From Pontibacter amylolyticus (lineage in GTDB: Bacteria > Bacteroidota > Bacteroidia > Cytophagales > Hymenobacteraceae), in assembly GCF_014638845.1 (NCBI RefSeq), contig NZ_BMFP01000001.1, positions 655,566 to 719,565 on the forward strand: 64,000 bases of DNA, in the 5' to 3' direction. Positions 8,539 through 16,655 of this stretch are shown piece by piece. Under the pieces are notes generated by a model that was given only the letters and a program-made list of their open reading frames with translations, did not search any database and was not told the origin of the DNA. How positions within the stretch are numbered: position 1 is the stretch's first letter; each line of letters starts with the position of its first letter. Both the position numbers and the translations under genes were made by a program.

Positions 8539-9174
8539 ATGTTTCTGCTTCCGCATCTGGCATTTCTGCTCATACTCACTACCACCCTCTTCGAAACCTT
8601 CGCAAACCTGGACCTGGCTACTCTGCAACTGCTTAATGGAAGCCGTGCTACAGACCTCGACTTCGTGCTGCTTACCCTGACTGTTACTGCCTACGGACTT
8701 GGTGCCATGGTACCGCTTTGCCTATACCTGGCGGGGCATTTCAGGAAGATAGCTTCGCTTAAGTTGAAGGCTTACCAGTATGTGTTTGCCATGGGGCTGA
8801 ACATTCTGTTCATTGGCCTGCTGAAGTACACCGTCGATCGTCCCCGCCCCTATGTGACGCACGACACGATTGAGCAGATTGCGGAGGCTAGTAGTACCTC
8901 CTTCCCTTCCGGCCACACGGCCTATGCTTTCACGTCGGCCGTAGTGCTTGTGCTGATGTTCCGCAACCCCACCCTACGCGGCCTCATCCTGACCTGGGCC
9001 CTGCTTGTGGCCTACTCCAGGCTGGCCTTGGGCGTGCACTACCCCAGCGACGTGCTCGGCTCCATGCTACTTGGATCGACCGCCGCTTTCCTCTCCACCT
9101 ACGCCTTCCGGAAACACCGCGAGCAGTTTTATACCTTGCTGAAGAGAGGCCGGAATTTAAAGATAGTGCGGTAG
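8539..9174 (+). CDS. Membrane phosphatase, PAP2 family
   Basis: The 211-residue integral membrane protein carries the three phosphatase motifs of the PAP2 family in order: KYTVDRPRP (about 94-102), SFPSGHT (about 121-127) and SRLALGVHYPSD (about 160-171). Several hydrophobic helices surround them. The family removes phosphate from lipid phosphates such as phosphatidic acid or undecaprenyl pyrophosphate at the outer face of the inner membrane; which lipid is used here cannot be told. The ATG at 8539 gives a full first helix. Confidence 0.9.
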   Translation: MFLLPHLAFLLILTTTLFETFANLDLATLQLLNGSRATDLDFVLLTLTVTAYGLGAMVPLCLYLAGHFRKIASLKLKAYQYVFAMGLNILFIGLLKYTVDRPRPYVTHDTIEQIAEASSTSFPSGHTAYAFTSAVVLVLMFRNPTLRGLILTWALLVAYSRLALGVHYPSDVLGSMLLGSTAAFLSTYAFRKHREQFYTLLKRGRNLKIVR

Positions 9175-9633
9175 GTATAGCATTTCCTTAAGGTGCAACT
9201 TGTCAGGCGAAAACTGGCCAAGCCCAACGCTGATAGATGCAACATCCGTTTTCTGAAACGTATAGTTGCGTTTATGTACGCTTACTGGTTTTTCCTACAT
9301 TGCATGAGTATCATACTGTCTATTTCCTGGCGCGAGAAATTGCTGAACACACTCAGAAAAAACCTAATACTTCACCTTAATGGCTTGATTTACATAATTT
9401 TTACCTCAACAATCAAATAGACGCAGGAAAATTAGTGGGTCAGGTGGAGAGTTTCTGTAAAAGCACTATATTAGTAAAGCGCTATGGAAGTTTTCAGCTT
9501 TTGAAGCTATTACTGTGGGACTCCATACACAGTGCAGATAACCGGAATAGAATTCCTTTTACACAATAGTTGGGGCATATTCAAAAGTATAAATTAACCA
9601 TAGAAGTAAAACTTACTCTTGAAGAACAGCAGA
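9175..9633. other. AT-rich intergenic region without a clear gene
   Basis: The stretch is clearly more AT-rich than its surroundings. An open frame of 75 codons (9193-9420) is present but lacks a recognisable start context or domain. No RNA gene or repeat was seen. Together with the following genes up to about 10580 it forms a patch of low GC. Confidence 0.4.
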
Positions 9634-9846
9634 ATGAAGGTTTTATTAAATATATGCTTGGGTGTTCTTATACTTTTAGGGGTAGCTAATCTATTGTTTT
9701 GGATTATGGCAATAGGTTCTGGTCATAATATTCCAACAAGAACAACTAATTCAATTCTATTGGTCTTCATTATTATAGGACTACTGATAGCAACGGTAGT
9801 GTACTTGAAAAGAAGAAATTCAAAACGTAATAAATCTATAGAGTAG
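9634..9846 (+). CDS. Small two-helix membrane protein
   Basis: The 70-residue product starting at the ATG has two hydrophobic segments (about 2-27 and 38-58) and a basic tail (KRRNSKRNKSIE). I do not recognise a family. A TTG 15 bases upstream is in frame but a worse start. Its AT-rich codon use matches the mazEF genes that follow and differs from the flanking genes, suggesting recent acquisition. Confidence 0.55.
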   Translation: MKVLLNICLGVLILLGVANLLFWIMAIGSGHNIPTRTTNSILLVFIIIGLLIATVVYLKRRNSKRNKSIE

Positions 9847-9962
9847 GATTGATAGGCAAATGTTAGTAATAAAAGAACACATCCCCAACCACACCTATAG
9901 GTTAGCTTCGCCATCCTATAGCCCAGTCCGTTACCTGTCATAGTAATCTATAGAACTTTGTC

Positions 9963-10004
9963 TTGTAATTAAGCGTTAATGTAATAACTTTGTAATTACA
10001 TTAA
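9963..10004 (+). promoter_or_regulatory. mazEF promoter with overlapping operator palindrome
   Basis: A TTG at 9963-9965 and an exact TAACTTTG -7 box at 9985-9992 are 19 bases apart, matching the Bacteroidota consensus. The -7 box lies in the centre of a perfect inverted repeat, TTAATGTAAT (9976-9985) with ATTACATTAA (9995-10004). This placement fits autorepression by MazE or the MazEF complex, as is usual for this toxin-antitoxin class. The operator role is inferred. Confidence 0.75.
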
Positions 10005-10015
10005 ATAAAAATACT

Positions 10016-10261
10016 ATGGAAGTATCAATCATTCAAATAGGAAATTCCAAGGGATTACGGCTGACAAAATCCATTCTGGAAAGGTATAACATCAAGGATA
10101 AAGTTGAGCTAATTCTGGAAAAGGGGCAGATTATTTTAAAGCCAGTTGAGCATCCAAGGAAAGGCTGGGATAAGGCATTCAAGAAAATGCACGAGAACGG
10201 TGATGACCAGCTTTTACTGGATGATGTGTTTGGTGATGAAAGCTTTGACGAATGGAAATAA
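10016..10261 (+). CDS. mazE: MazE-type antitoxin (AbrB/SpoVT fold)
   Basis: The 81-residue protein opens with the swapped-hairpin DNA-binding motif 'IIQIGNSKGLRLTKSIL' (about 5-21) and 'LILEKGQIILKPV'. The acidic C-terminal tail (DDQLLLDDVFGDESFDEWK) would bind and neutralise the toxin. The last ten bases overlap the toxin gene, so the two are translationally coupled, and a strong palindrome covers the promoter. Base composition is AT-rich relative to the neighbourhood. Confidence 0.9.
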   Translation: MEVSIIQIGNSKGLRLTKSILERYNIKDKVELILEKGQIILKPVEHPRKGWDKAFKKMHENGDDQLLLDDVFGDESFDEWK

Positions 10262-10575
10262 GTCAATATGAAATAGTCCTGGTGAATCTGGACCCTACTG
10301 TAGGAAGTGAAATACAGAAAACAAGGCCATGTGTCGTGATATCCCCTGATGAGATTAATCATAACCTAAGAACAGTAGTTATCGCACCGATGACCCCCAA
10401 GAGCCGTAGCTATCCTACTCGTGTGAAAGTAAAGCACAACAATCAAGTCGGGTGGGTGGTAATTGACCAGATAAGGACTATTGACAAAGTCCGCATTGTT
10501 AAAGTGTTAGGAAATCTGAGCCCCTCAGAAGCAGCTTCCTGCAAAAGTGTGATAAAAGAAACCTACGTGGACTAA
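10252..10575 (+). CDS. mazF: MazF/PemK-type endoribonuclease toxin
   Basis: The 107-residue protein shows the MazF fold motifs 'EIVLVNLDPTVGSEIQKTRPCVVIS' (about 7-31), 'TVVIAPMTPKSRSYPTRV' and 'GWVVIDQIRTIDKVRIVKVLG'. Members cut mRNA at short sequences, and the cut site here is unknown. It overlaps mazE by ten bases. The expected catalytic region around RP and TP is complete, so the toxin appears intact. Confidence 0.92.
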   Translation: MEISQYEIVLVNLDPTVGSEIQKTRPCVVISPDEINHNLRTVVIAPMTPKSRSYPTRVKVKHNNQVGWVVIDQIRTIDKVRIVKVLGNLSPSEAASCKSVIKETYVD

Positions 10576-10800
10576 TAAAAACGACGAGAGGTATCCCGGC
10601 GCAGCCTTAACCCTTGCTCCGCTTCAAACTTAGACTGCACTTATCCGTTACACGCTTGATCAGAGTCAAAATAATCTAAGTCTTTACCAACTGTTTCCCC
10701 ACTCATTTTCATTAACTTAAAGGATGTTTCAGCGCTTCGTAGAATCCTATCAGGTATAGCAAAGCCACATCACTAATCTAGAACAAATCAGCCACCCCCT

Positions 10801-11688
10801 ATGGACGAGATCAAAAAAGAAGACATCAAGCAGGAAGTGTTTGACCTGTACGATGATTATGCCCACAACCGCATCAACCGGCGGGATTTTATGCAGAAGC
10901 TCTCGATCTATGCGGTGGGCGGGCTTACGGTTGGTTCGCTTGCGAGCTTCCTGATGCCGGATTACAAGGGCAAGGTACAGCTAGCGGCAGACGATCCGCG
11001 CATCATTTCGGAGTATATTACCTACCACTCTCCCAAAGGCGGGGGGCCGATAAAGGCGCTGCTGTCGATGCCGGCCAAGGCGAAGAAAAGGCTTGGGGGT
11101 GTGGTGGTCGTGCATGAAAACCGGGGACTGAATCCGCATATCAAGGATGTAGCCCGAAGAGCGGCACTGGCTGGATTCATCACACTTGCGCCAGATGCCC
11201 TCACGCCGCTGGGAGGCTATCCCGGCACCGATGACGAGGGACGTACTTTGCAGAGCCAGCGCGACCGCATCGAAATGCTCGAGGACTTTATAGCGGCACA
11301 CGATTACCTCAAAAACCATAAAAGATGCACTGGCAAAGCCGGTGTGGTGGGCTTCTGCTTTGGCGGCTGGATCTCGAACATGATGGCCGTGCGTATACCT
11401 GATCTGGCGGCTGCCGTTCCATTTTATGGCGGGCAGGCGCCGGTGGAGGATGTAGCCCAGATCAAGGCGCCCCTCCTGCTGCACTATGCCGAGCATGATG
11501 AACGTGTAAACGAAGGCTGGCCGGCATACGAGGAGGCTTTGAAAGCGCACAACAAAAAGTACACCGCTCACTTCTATCCGGGCACCAACCACGGCTTTCA
11601 CAACGACACCACGCCACGCTACGACAAAGCAGCCGCCGAACTCGCCTGGCAGCGGACTGTCGACTTTTTTAAGCAGCGCTTGAAATAA
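10801..11688 (+). CDS. Dienelactone hydrolase family protein with Tat-like signal
   Basis: The 295-residue alpha/beta hydrolase has the family triad Cys186 in GFCFGG, Asp233 in AEHDERV and His264 in TNHGFH. An N-terminal extension of about 55 residues contains [12 protein letters not shown] followed by a hydrophobic stretch ([18 protein letters not shown]), which looks like a twin-arginine signal although it lies unusually far (about 24 residues) from the start. This would place the enzyme in the periplasm. The true substrate is not known; dienelactone-type esters are one option. A GNAT gene follows after 33 bases. Confidence 0.88.
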   Translation: MDEIKKEDIKQEVFDLYDDYAHNRINRRDFMQKLSIYAVGGLTVGSLASFLMPDYKGKVQLAADDPRIISEYITYHSPKGGGPIKALLSMPAKAKKRLGGVVVVHENRGLNPHIKDVARRAALAGFITLAPDALTPLGGYPGTDDEGRTLQSQRDRIEMLEDFIAAHDYLKNHKRCTGKAGVVGFCFGGWISNMMAVRIPDLAAAVPFYGGQAPVEDVAQIKAPLLLHYAEHDERVNEGWPAYEEALKAHNKKYTAHFYPGTNHGFHNDTTPRYDKAAAELAWQRTVDFFKQRLK

Positions 11689-11721
11689 CGGACCTTAAAA
11701 GGCTATACCTGAATCAGCCAC

Positions 11722-12240
11722 ATGATGAACTTCAAACTACGCCCCTGGACCATAGAGGACCTCGACAGCCTGGTGCGGTATGGGGACAATTTCAACATAG
11801 CACGCAACATGGCGGATGTTTTTCCGCATCCCTATACCTACGAGAAGGGTAGGGCATTTATAGAAATGGCGACCCAAAACGACCCGCCCAACATTCTGGC
11901 GATTGCCATCGAAGGCGAGGCAGCCGGAGGTATAGGGTTACATCTGCAGCAGGACATCTACCGGAAGAACGCCGAGATGGGCTACTGGCTGGCCGAGCCT
12001 TTCTGGGGCAAAGGCATTATCACGGAGGCTATCCGCCAGATGGTGGACTACGGCTTCGTCAACTGGAACATCACGCGCATCTATGCCCGGCCCTTTGGGT
12101 ATAACATCGGCTCGCAACGGGCACTGGAGAAAGCCGGTTTTGTGCTGGAGGCAAAGCTGGAGAAGACTTTTTACAAGAATGGGGAATACCAGGACGAGTT
12201 GATCTATGCGGTCAGGCGGCCTGACCTAAACCAAGACTAG
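11722..12240 (+). CDS. GNAT family N-acetyltransferase (RimJ/RimL type)
   Basis: The 172-residue protein matches RimJ/RimL-like acetyltransferases. The order is 'LRPWTIEDLDSLVRYGDN' at the N-terminus, 'EMGYWLAEPFWGKGIITEAI' (about 86-105, acetyl-CoA region) and 'ARPFGYNIGSQRALEKAGFVLEA' (about 131-153). It lies 33 bases after the hydrolase gene and may share its transcript. The acceptor, whether protein or small molecule, cannot be told. Confidence 0.88.
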   Translation: MMNFKLRPWTIEDLDSLVRYGDNFNIARNMADVFPHPYTYEKGRAFIEMATQNDPPNILAIAIEGEAAGGIGLHLQQDIYRKNAEMGYWLAEPFWGKGIITEAIRQMVDYGFVNWNITRIYARPFGYNIGSQRALEKAGFVLEAKLEKTFYKNGEYQDELIYAVRRPDLNQD

Positions 12241-12260
12241 GTATAGCCTGCTTCAGGTAT

Positions 12261-12276
12261 AGGTATAGCTATACCT
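12261..12276. repeat. 16-bp perfect palindrome made of two inverted AGGTATAG words
   Basis: AGGTATAGCTATACCT joins two copies of the window-wide word head to head. Two more direct copies precede it, so four words lie within about 40 bases of the gap between two converging genes and just before a terminator. The arrangement resembles paired uptake sequences that serve as terminators in other bacteria, but the function is unproven. Confidence 0.85.
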
Positions 12277-12287
12277 GAGAAAAGCAC

Positions 12288-12322
12288 AAAGGCCAGCCCG
12301 TAGCAATTACAGGCTGGCCTTT
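12288..12322. terminator. Bidirectional terminator between GNAT and VOC genes
   Basis: A perfect 11-bp stem (AAAGGCCAGCC at 12288-12298, GGCTGGCCTTT at 12312-12322) with a 13-base loop lies between two convergent genes. Confidence 0.8.
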
Positions 12323-12348
12323 GCTGTTAGAGCAGGTATAGCAACTGG

Positions 12349-12762
12349 TCAGGAAGCAAACACCTCCTCCGGATTTTTAAAGGCCTTGAACTCAAGCGGG
12401 TTCTTGCTGTGGTCGAGGATGAACATGGTGCGCTGCTCTCCTACCTGGCCTTCGTAGCGGGTATAGGGCTCCACCACGAAAGGTATAGCATGTTGCACCA
12501 GTCGGTCGAGAACCTGGTCGAACTGCTCGTAGCTGAGCAGACAGCCAAAGTGCGGCACCGGCACACTAATCCCGGCTACTTGTCCGCAATAGTCTGGCTC
12601 CGGTATGTTGGCACTCACGTGAGCCGAGAGCTGGTGACCGAAAAAGTCAAAATCGATCCAGTGCTCGGTGCTGCGCCCTTCCCGGCAGCCTAAAATGTCC
12701 ACATAAAACTGGCGCGTCGATTCGATGTCCTTCACTTTGAAGGCGTAGTGAAATGGGTTCAT
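12349..12762 (-). CDS. VOC family (glyoxalase/bleomycin-resistance-like) protein
   Basis: The 137-residue protein begins 'FHYAFKVKDIESTRQFYVDILGCREG', the first beta-alpha-beta unit of a vicinal oxygen chelate domain. Possible metal ligands are His5 early on and a Glu in 'NPLEFKAF' near the end. It starts directly after the stop of the dehydrogenase gene (TAA then ATG with no gap), so the two are co-transcribed. A role in metabolising alpha-keto or hydroxy acids or a reactive aldehyde is possible; the substrate is unknown. Confidence 0.85.
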   Translation of the reverse strand: MNPFHYAFKVKDIESTRQFYVDILGCREGRSTEHWIDFDFFGHQLSAHVSANIPEPDYCGQVAGISVPVPHFGCLLSYEQFDQVLDRLVQHAIPFVVEPYTRYEGQVGEQRTMFILDHSKNPLEFKAFKNPEEVFAS

Positions 12763-13692
12763 TTAATATCCTTTGGTTTTTGATACAACATTGATGAGGT
12801 CTTCCCCGTGGCGCATGCGGTCGTAGTTTTCCAGGATCTGTGACACCGCCGAAGCCGGATTGGTAATACTGGCAATATGCGGCGTGACATGGATCAGCGG
12901 GTGCTCCCAGAACGGATGCTCCTCCGGCAGCGGCTCCTCCCGAAACACATCCAGACTGGCCCCGGACAAATGCCCCTGATCAAGCAGTTCCATCAGATCC
13001 TCATCCACCACATGCTCGCCGCGCGCTACGTTGATGACGTAAGCTCCTTTGGGAAGCCTGCCCAGCGTGTCATTGTTTAGAATATCGGCCGTTTCCCTGG
13101 TTAAAGGAAGCAGGCAGATCAGGATGTTGGACTTCTCCAGAAAAGTAGGCAGTTCCTCCATCCCGGCAAAAGTCCCGATGCCTTCCAATAGTTTGGGAGA
13201 ACGAGACCAGCCCTGCACCTTAAAGCCGAGTTTACTCAGCTGCTGTGCCGTGTGTGTACCGAGCACGCCCATTCCCATCACTCCAATCACGACATCGGAG
13301 GTGCGTTTATACCTGTGCTGCTCCCAGGTATGGCTGCGTTCTGCCTCCTTGTACTTGTGCAGGCCGCGCACATAGTTGAGCACCTGGGCGGTCACGAAAG
13401 TAGCCATGTCCTGCGTCAGATCTTCGTCCACGATGCGGGTGATTTGAACGCCCTGCGGCAACTCGGGGTCGCGCAGAATATGATCGACACCTGCTCCGGT
13501 GGAGGAAATGCATTTCAGATTGGGGAAGTTTGCAAAAGCGCCCGGCGGATGGTTCCAGGCCAGGGCGAATTCCACTTCCTCGGCCGGGCCTGTGTCCGGA
13601 TAAACGTGTACTTCTAAGCCCGGGCGGCGTTCCTTCAGGGCATTTTCCCAGCGGCCCGTGTTCCGGCCCTGGCTGAATATGGTGATTGACAT
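12763..13692 (-). CDS. D-2-hydroxyacid dehydrogenase (glyoxylate/hydroxypyruvate reductase A-like)
   Basis: The 309-residue enzyme has the NAD(P)-binding motif GVMGMGVLGTHTAQQL (about residues 137-152), the conserved 'INVARGEHVVDEDLM' and the C-terminal catalytic His region 'HVTPHIASIT'. The layout fits GhrA, which reduces glyoxylate and hydroxypyruvate in the cytoplasm. I chose the ATG at 13692 (MSITIFSQG) because the 19 residues upstream do not belong to the fold. It is the first gene of a two-gene operon with the VOC protein and diverges from selO. Confidence 0.88.
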   Translation of the reverse strand: MSITIFSQGRNTGRWENALKERRPGLEVHVYPDTGPAEEVEFALAWNHPPGAFANFPNLKCISSTGAGVDHILRDPELPQGVQITRIVDEDLTQDMATFVTAQVLNYVRGLHKYKEAERSHTWEQHRYKRTSDVVIGVMGMGVLGTHTAQQLSKLGFKVQGWSRSPKLLEGIGTFAGMEELPTFLEKSNILICLLPLTRETADILNNDTLGRLPKGAYVINVARGEHVVDEDLMELLDQGHLSGASLDVFREEPLPEEHPFWEHPLIHVTPHIASITNPASAVSQILENYDRMRHGEDLINVVSKTKGY

Positions 13693-13878
13693 AGATGCGG
13701 TAAGTCTGTTCGGTGATGCGTAGCAAGGTATAGCCTGGCCCCATCCCATGTGTTAAACAGGGATAGTCTGCTAAATTTAACTAATCTTGCACAAATCTTG
13801 TTAATAGAAATCAAAAGGCTGGCAAAAGGTTTAAAACAAATGCCCTGGCCAGCTACCTTATACCTAAAACTGAATAAG

Positions 13879-15435
13879 ATGGAGCAACTGAGCTCAAAGA
13901 TTTATAAAAAAGAATTTGTAGAAGCCTTTGCAGGCGACGATAGCGGCACCCTCACGCCACGCCAGACGCCAGGTGTGCTCTACAGCAAAGCCAGGCCTAC
14001 GCCAGTTGAGAAAGTGACGCTCCTGGCCTGGTCCGATGAGCTTGCGGATGAGCTAGGTATAGCCCGACCAAGCGAGCAGCAGGAGATCGACATACTGGGT
14101 GGCAACCATGTGACAGACACCATGTACCCCTACGCCGCCTGCTATGCCGGACACCAGTTCGGTAACTGGGCGGGTCAGCTGGGCGACGGCCGCGCCATTA
14201 CGCTGGGCGAGTGGGAAGCTCCCGATGGTAAAACCTGGGAACTGCAGCTGAAAGGCGCCGGCCTCACCCCCTACTCCCGTCGTGCTGACGGCCGTGCCGT
14301 GCTGCGCTCTTCGGTGCGCGAGTATTTGATGAGCGAAGCGATGCACTATTTAGGCGTGCCGACTACACGTGCCCTTAGCCTGGTGAGTACCGGCGAGCCC
14401 GTGCTGCGCGACATGTTCTACAACGGCAATGCGGCCTACGAACCGGGCGCGATCGTGATGCGGGTAGCACTGAGTTTCCTGCGCTTCGGTAATTTCGAGA
14501 TGTTGAACGCCCGCAAGGAAGTCGACAACCTGCGCCAGCTCATCGACTGGACCATCAGCCGCTACTACCCGCATATTATAGGCGAGAACAAAGTGATTAA
14601 CTGGTACAAAGAAGTGGTGGACCGCACCGCAAAGCTAATGGTGGAATGGATGCGCGTAGGCTTTGTGCACGGCGTGATGAACACCGATAACATGTCCATC
14701 CTCGGCCTCACGATCGACTACGGCCCCTACTCCTTCATGGACAATTACGATCCGAACTTCACCCCGAACACGACCGACCTGCCCGGCAGACGCTACGCCT
14801 TTGGAAAACAGCCCTCCATCGGCTACTGGAACCTGGGTGCCCTGGCCGGTGCCCTGCTTCCCCTGGCCGATAAAGACCAACTGGTTGCCACGCTCGAAAC
14901 GTTCAAAGATGTATACTGGACGGAATATTATGCCATGATGGGCCGCAAATTGGGTCTTGACCAGGTAACACAGTTGGATCGAGATCTGATCAGTCAGTTT
15001 GAAAAAACGCTGGCCGAATTACAACCTGATATGACCATTTTCTACCAGCTGCTCATCGACTTGCCGCTGTCCGTAGAAGATGAAGACGCTGTGGCCGATT
15101 TCTTCAAGCAGGCCTTATATGATGACCTTACTTCAGAGCAAAAAACAGCGCTCTATACCTTGATCAGCAACTACCTGGAGCGACTGAACACCAACAAAAT
15201 CAGACGCGCAGATTCTCAGGATATGATGCGCAAAGCCAACCCACGTTTTGTGCTGCGTAACTACCTGTTGCACCAGGCCATTGAAGGGTTGGAGAAAGGC
15301 GACGATGCCCTTTTTGTAAAGCTACAGGAAGCGATCAAGAAGCCGTACTCTAATAAATTTGACGAGTTTTTCCAGACAAGACCAGAGTGGGCTTCGCAAA
15401 AAGCGGGTTGCTCGATGCTCTCTTGCAGTTCGTAG
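13879..15435 (+). CDS. selO: Protein adenylyltransferase SelO
   Basis: The 518-residue protein is a SelO/YdiU pseudokinase. It has 'CYAGHQFGNWAGQLGDGRAITLGE', 'LQLKGAGLTPYSRRADGRAVLRSSVREYL' and 'FVHGVMNTDNMSILGLTIDYGPYSFMD'. SelO transfers AMP to Ser, Thr or Tyr of proteins and is tied to redox stress. The C-terminus ends in a cysteine cluster (AGCSMLSCSS), where some homologues have selenocysteine. I use the ATG at 13879 because the 43 in-frame codons upstream are not part of the family. Confidence 0.93.
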   Translation: MEQLSSKIYKKEFVEAFAGDDSGTLTPRQTPGVLYSKARPTPVEKVTLLAWSDELADELGIARPSEQQEIDILGGNHVTDTMYPYAACYAGHQFGNWAGQLGDGRAITLGEWEAPDGKTWELQLKGAGLTPYSRRADGRAVLRSSVREYLMSEAMHYLGVPTTRALSLVSTGEPVLRDMFYNGNAAYEPGAIVMRVALSFLRFGNFEMLNARKEVDNLRQLIDWTISRYYPHIIGENKVINWYKEVVDRTAKLMVEWMRVGFVHGVMNTDNMSILGLTIDYGPYSFMDNYDPNFTPNTTDLPGRRYAFGKQPSIGYWNLGALAGALLPLADKDQLVATLETFKDVYWTEYYAMMGRKLGLDQVTQLDRDLISQFEKTLAELQPDMTIFYQLLIDLPLSVEDEDAVADFFKQALYDDLTSEQKTALYTLISNYLERLNTNKIRRADSQDMMRKANPRFVLRNYLLHQAIEGLEKGDDALFVKLQEAIKKPYSNKFDEFFQTRPEWASQKAGCSMLSCSS

Positions 15436-15623
15436 GCTAACATCAGGGAAAATACAGGTCATCCTAAAGATTCGAGCCCTCTGCCTGGCATTCCGTACCC
15501 CGAAATGTCAGGTAGAGGGCCGTTTTGTGACTATATCAATCAGTCGGAAAAGCGTCCCGAAAAAAATATTTTAAAAATTTTCGAAAAAAAACTGTTCTTC
15601 ATGTTGTCTTCATCTTGACATTA

Positions 15624-15631
15624 TAGTTTTG
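15624..15631 (+). promoter_or_regulatory. -7 box TAGTTTTG
   Basis: An exact TAnnTTTG match 30 bases before the ATG at 15662. A TTG at 15604-15606 is 17 bases upstream, slightly close for the -33 element. Confidence 0.5.
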
Positions 15632-15661
15632 GAGCATCATCTAATAAAAACCACTAGAGAC

Positions 15662-16591
15662 ATGAAGAAAATAACGATCCTTGCTGCAGCTCTGCTAAGC
15701 ACCGCAACAGTGTTCGCCCAATCAAACAACACCTCAGTAAATACCTCTTCTAACACGTCGGTACAGGTAACTGCCAACGACAAAGGCGAAGCGATTAGCG
15801 CTAATCATACATCAGGTGTGACTGGCAAGTCTGAAACAGACGCCGGTTCTACCAAAGGAAAAGCCAATGGAAAAGCGGCGTTGGAAGGCACTGCCAAAGT
15901 GAAAGTGAAGAAAGGCAAGAACAAACCGGCTGAAACCTCGCCAGCTCCGGAAGCACCCGCGCAGGACGGCGAAAAAGTTCCACAGGAAAACCATGGCCAG
16001 GTTGTTTCTGAAACAGCTCACAGCCTGAAGGGCACAGCCGCTACAGAAGGCGAGCTGGCATTACAGCGCGGTCATGCCGTGGCTGAAGTAGCACAGAGCA
16101 ATGTAGCAGCAGTAGAAGCTAAAGGGAGCCAGGCGACCAGAAATGGCGCTGAGACAGCCGTAGAAGTAAGCCAGCAGACAGAAGCGAAAGTAAAAGCCGA
16201 TGGCAAAGCGCAGGCTGAGAATGCCCAATCACATGGCCAGGCGGTTGTAGAAACAGCGCAGGGCACTCAGGCCTCCGGACAGGCTAAAGGCCAGGAGGTA
16301 AAAGAAGTGGCCACCGCTAAAGTAAAGGAAAAGCCTGCTACTGTCAGTGCGAAAGGCGAAGCAGCCAGCAAAGCCAGAGTGACAGGCGGCGCCAGCCGTG
16401 CAGCCGGTGTAACAAGAGCAAGCGGCGCATCCCGCACCAAGGCAGGTGTAGGTGCCGGAGCAACTACCAAAGTTGGCAGCACAGTAAACAAATCCACGAG
16501 AGTCGTAACGCCAGGTGTTTCTAACCGTCCTGTGCAGGTAGGCGGCGCTGTGAACGTAGGCGTAGGCTCCAAAATAAAAGTAGGTAACTAA
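15662..16591 (+). CDS. Secreted Ala/Lys/Glu-rich repetitive protein
   Basis: The 309-residue product has a signal peptide (MKKITILAAALLSTATVFAQ) followed by a low-complexity mature part. A degenerate unit of roughly 20-25 residues with the pattern HG-x-x-V-x-E-T-A ... A-K-G-x-x-A recurs about four times between residues 111 and 212. This resembles LEA-type or amphipathic-helix proteins. The C-terminal third is Gly/Ala/Val-rich with many Lys and Arg. I do not recognise a family or function. A barrel protein and a two-component system follow on the same strand, so the cluster may respond to envelope or desiccation stress; that is speculative. Confidence 0.7.
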   Translation: MKKITILAAALLSTATVFAQSNNTSVNTSSNTSVQVTANDKGEAISANHTSGVTGKSETDAGSTKGKANGKAALEGTAKVKVKKGKNKPAETSPAPEAPAQDGEKVPQENHGQVVSETAHSLKGTAATEGELALQRGHAVAEVAQSNVAAVEAKGSQATRNGAETAVEVSQQTEAKVKADGKAQAENAQSHGQAVVETAQGTQASGQAKGQEVKEVATAKVKEKPATVSAKGEAASKARVTGGASRAAGVTRASGASRTKAGVGAGATTKVGSTVNKSTRVVTPGVSNRPVQVGGAVNVGVGSKIKVGN

Positions 16592-16655
16592 TTCCTATCC
16601 AATTCAGTAATGCCTGGCAGTCTGGGTAACCACTCGCACTGCCAGGCTACTAAAG

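Noticed and set aside
9193-9420. 75-codon open frame after the PAP2 gene
   Set aside because: No start context, no recognised domain and AT-rich low-complexity translation; kept only as part of the AT-rich gap.
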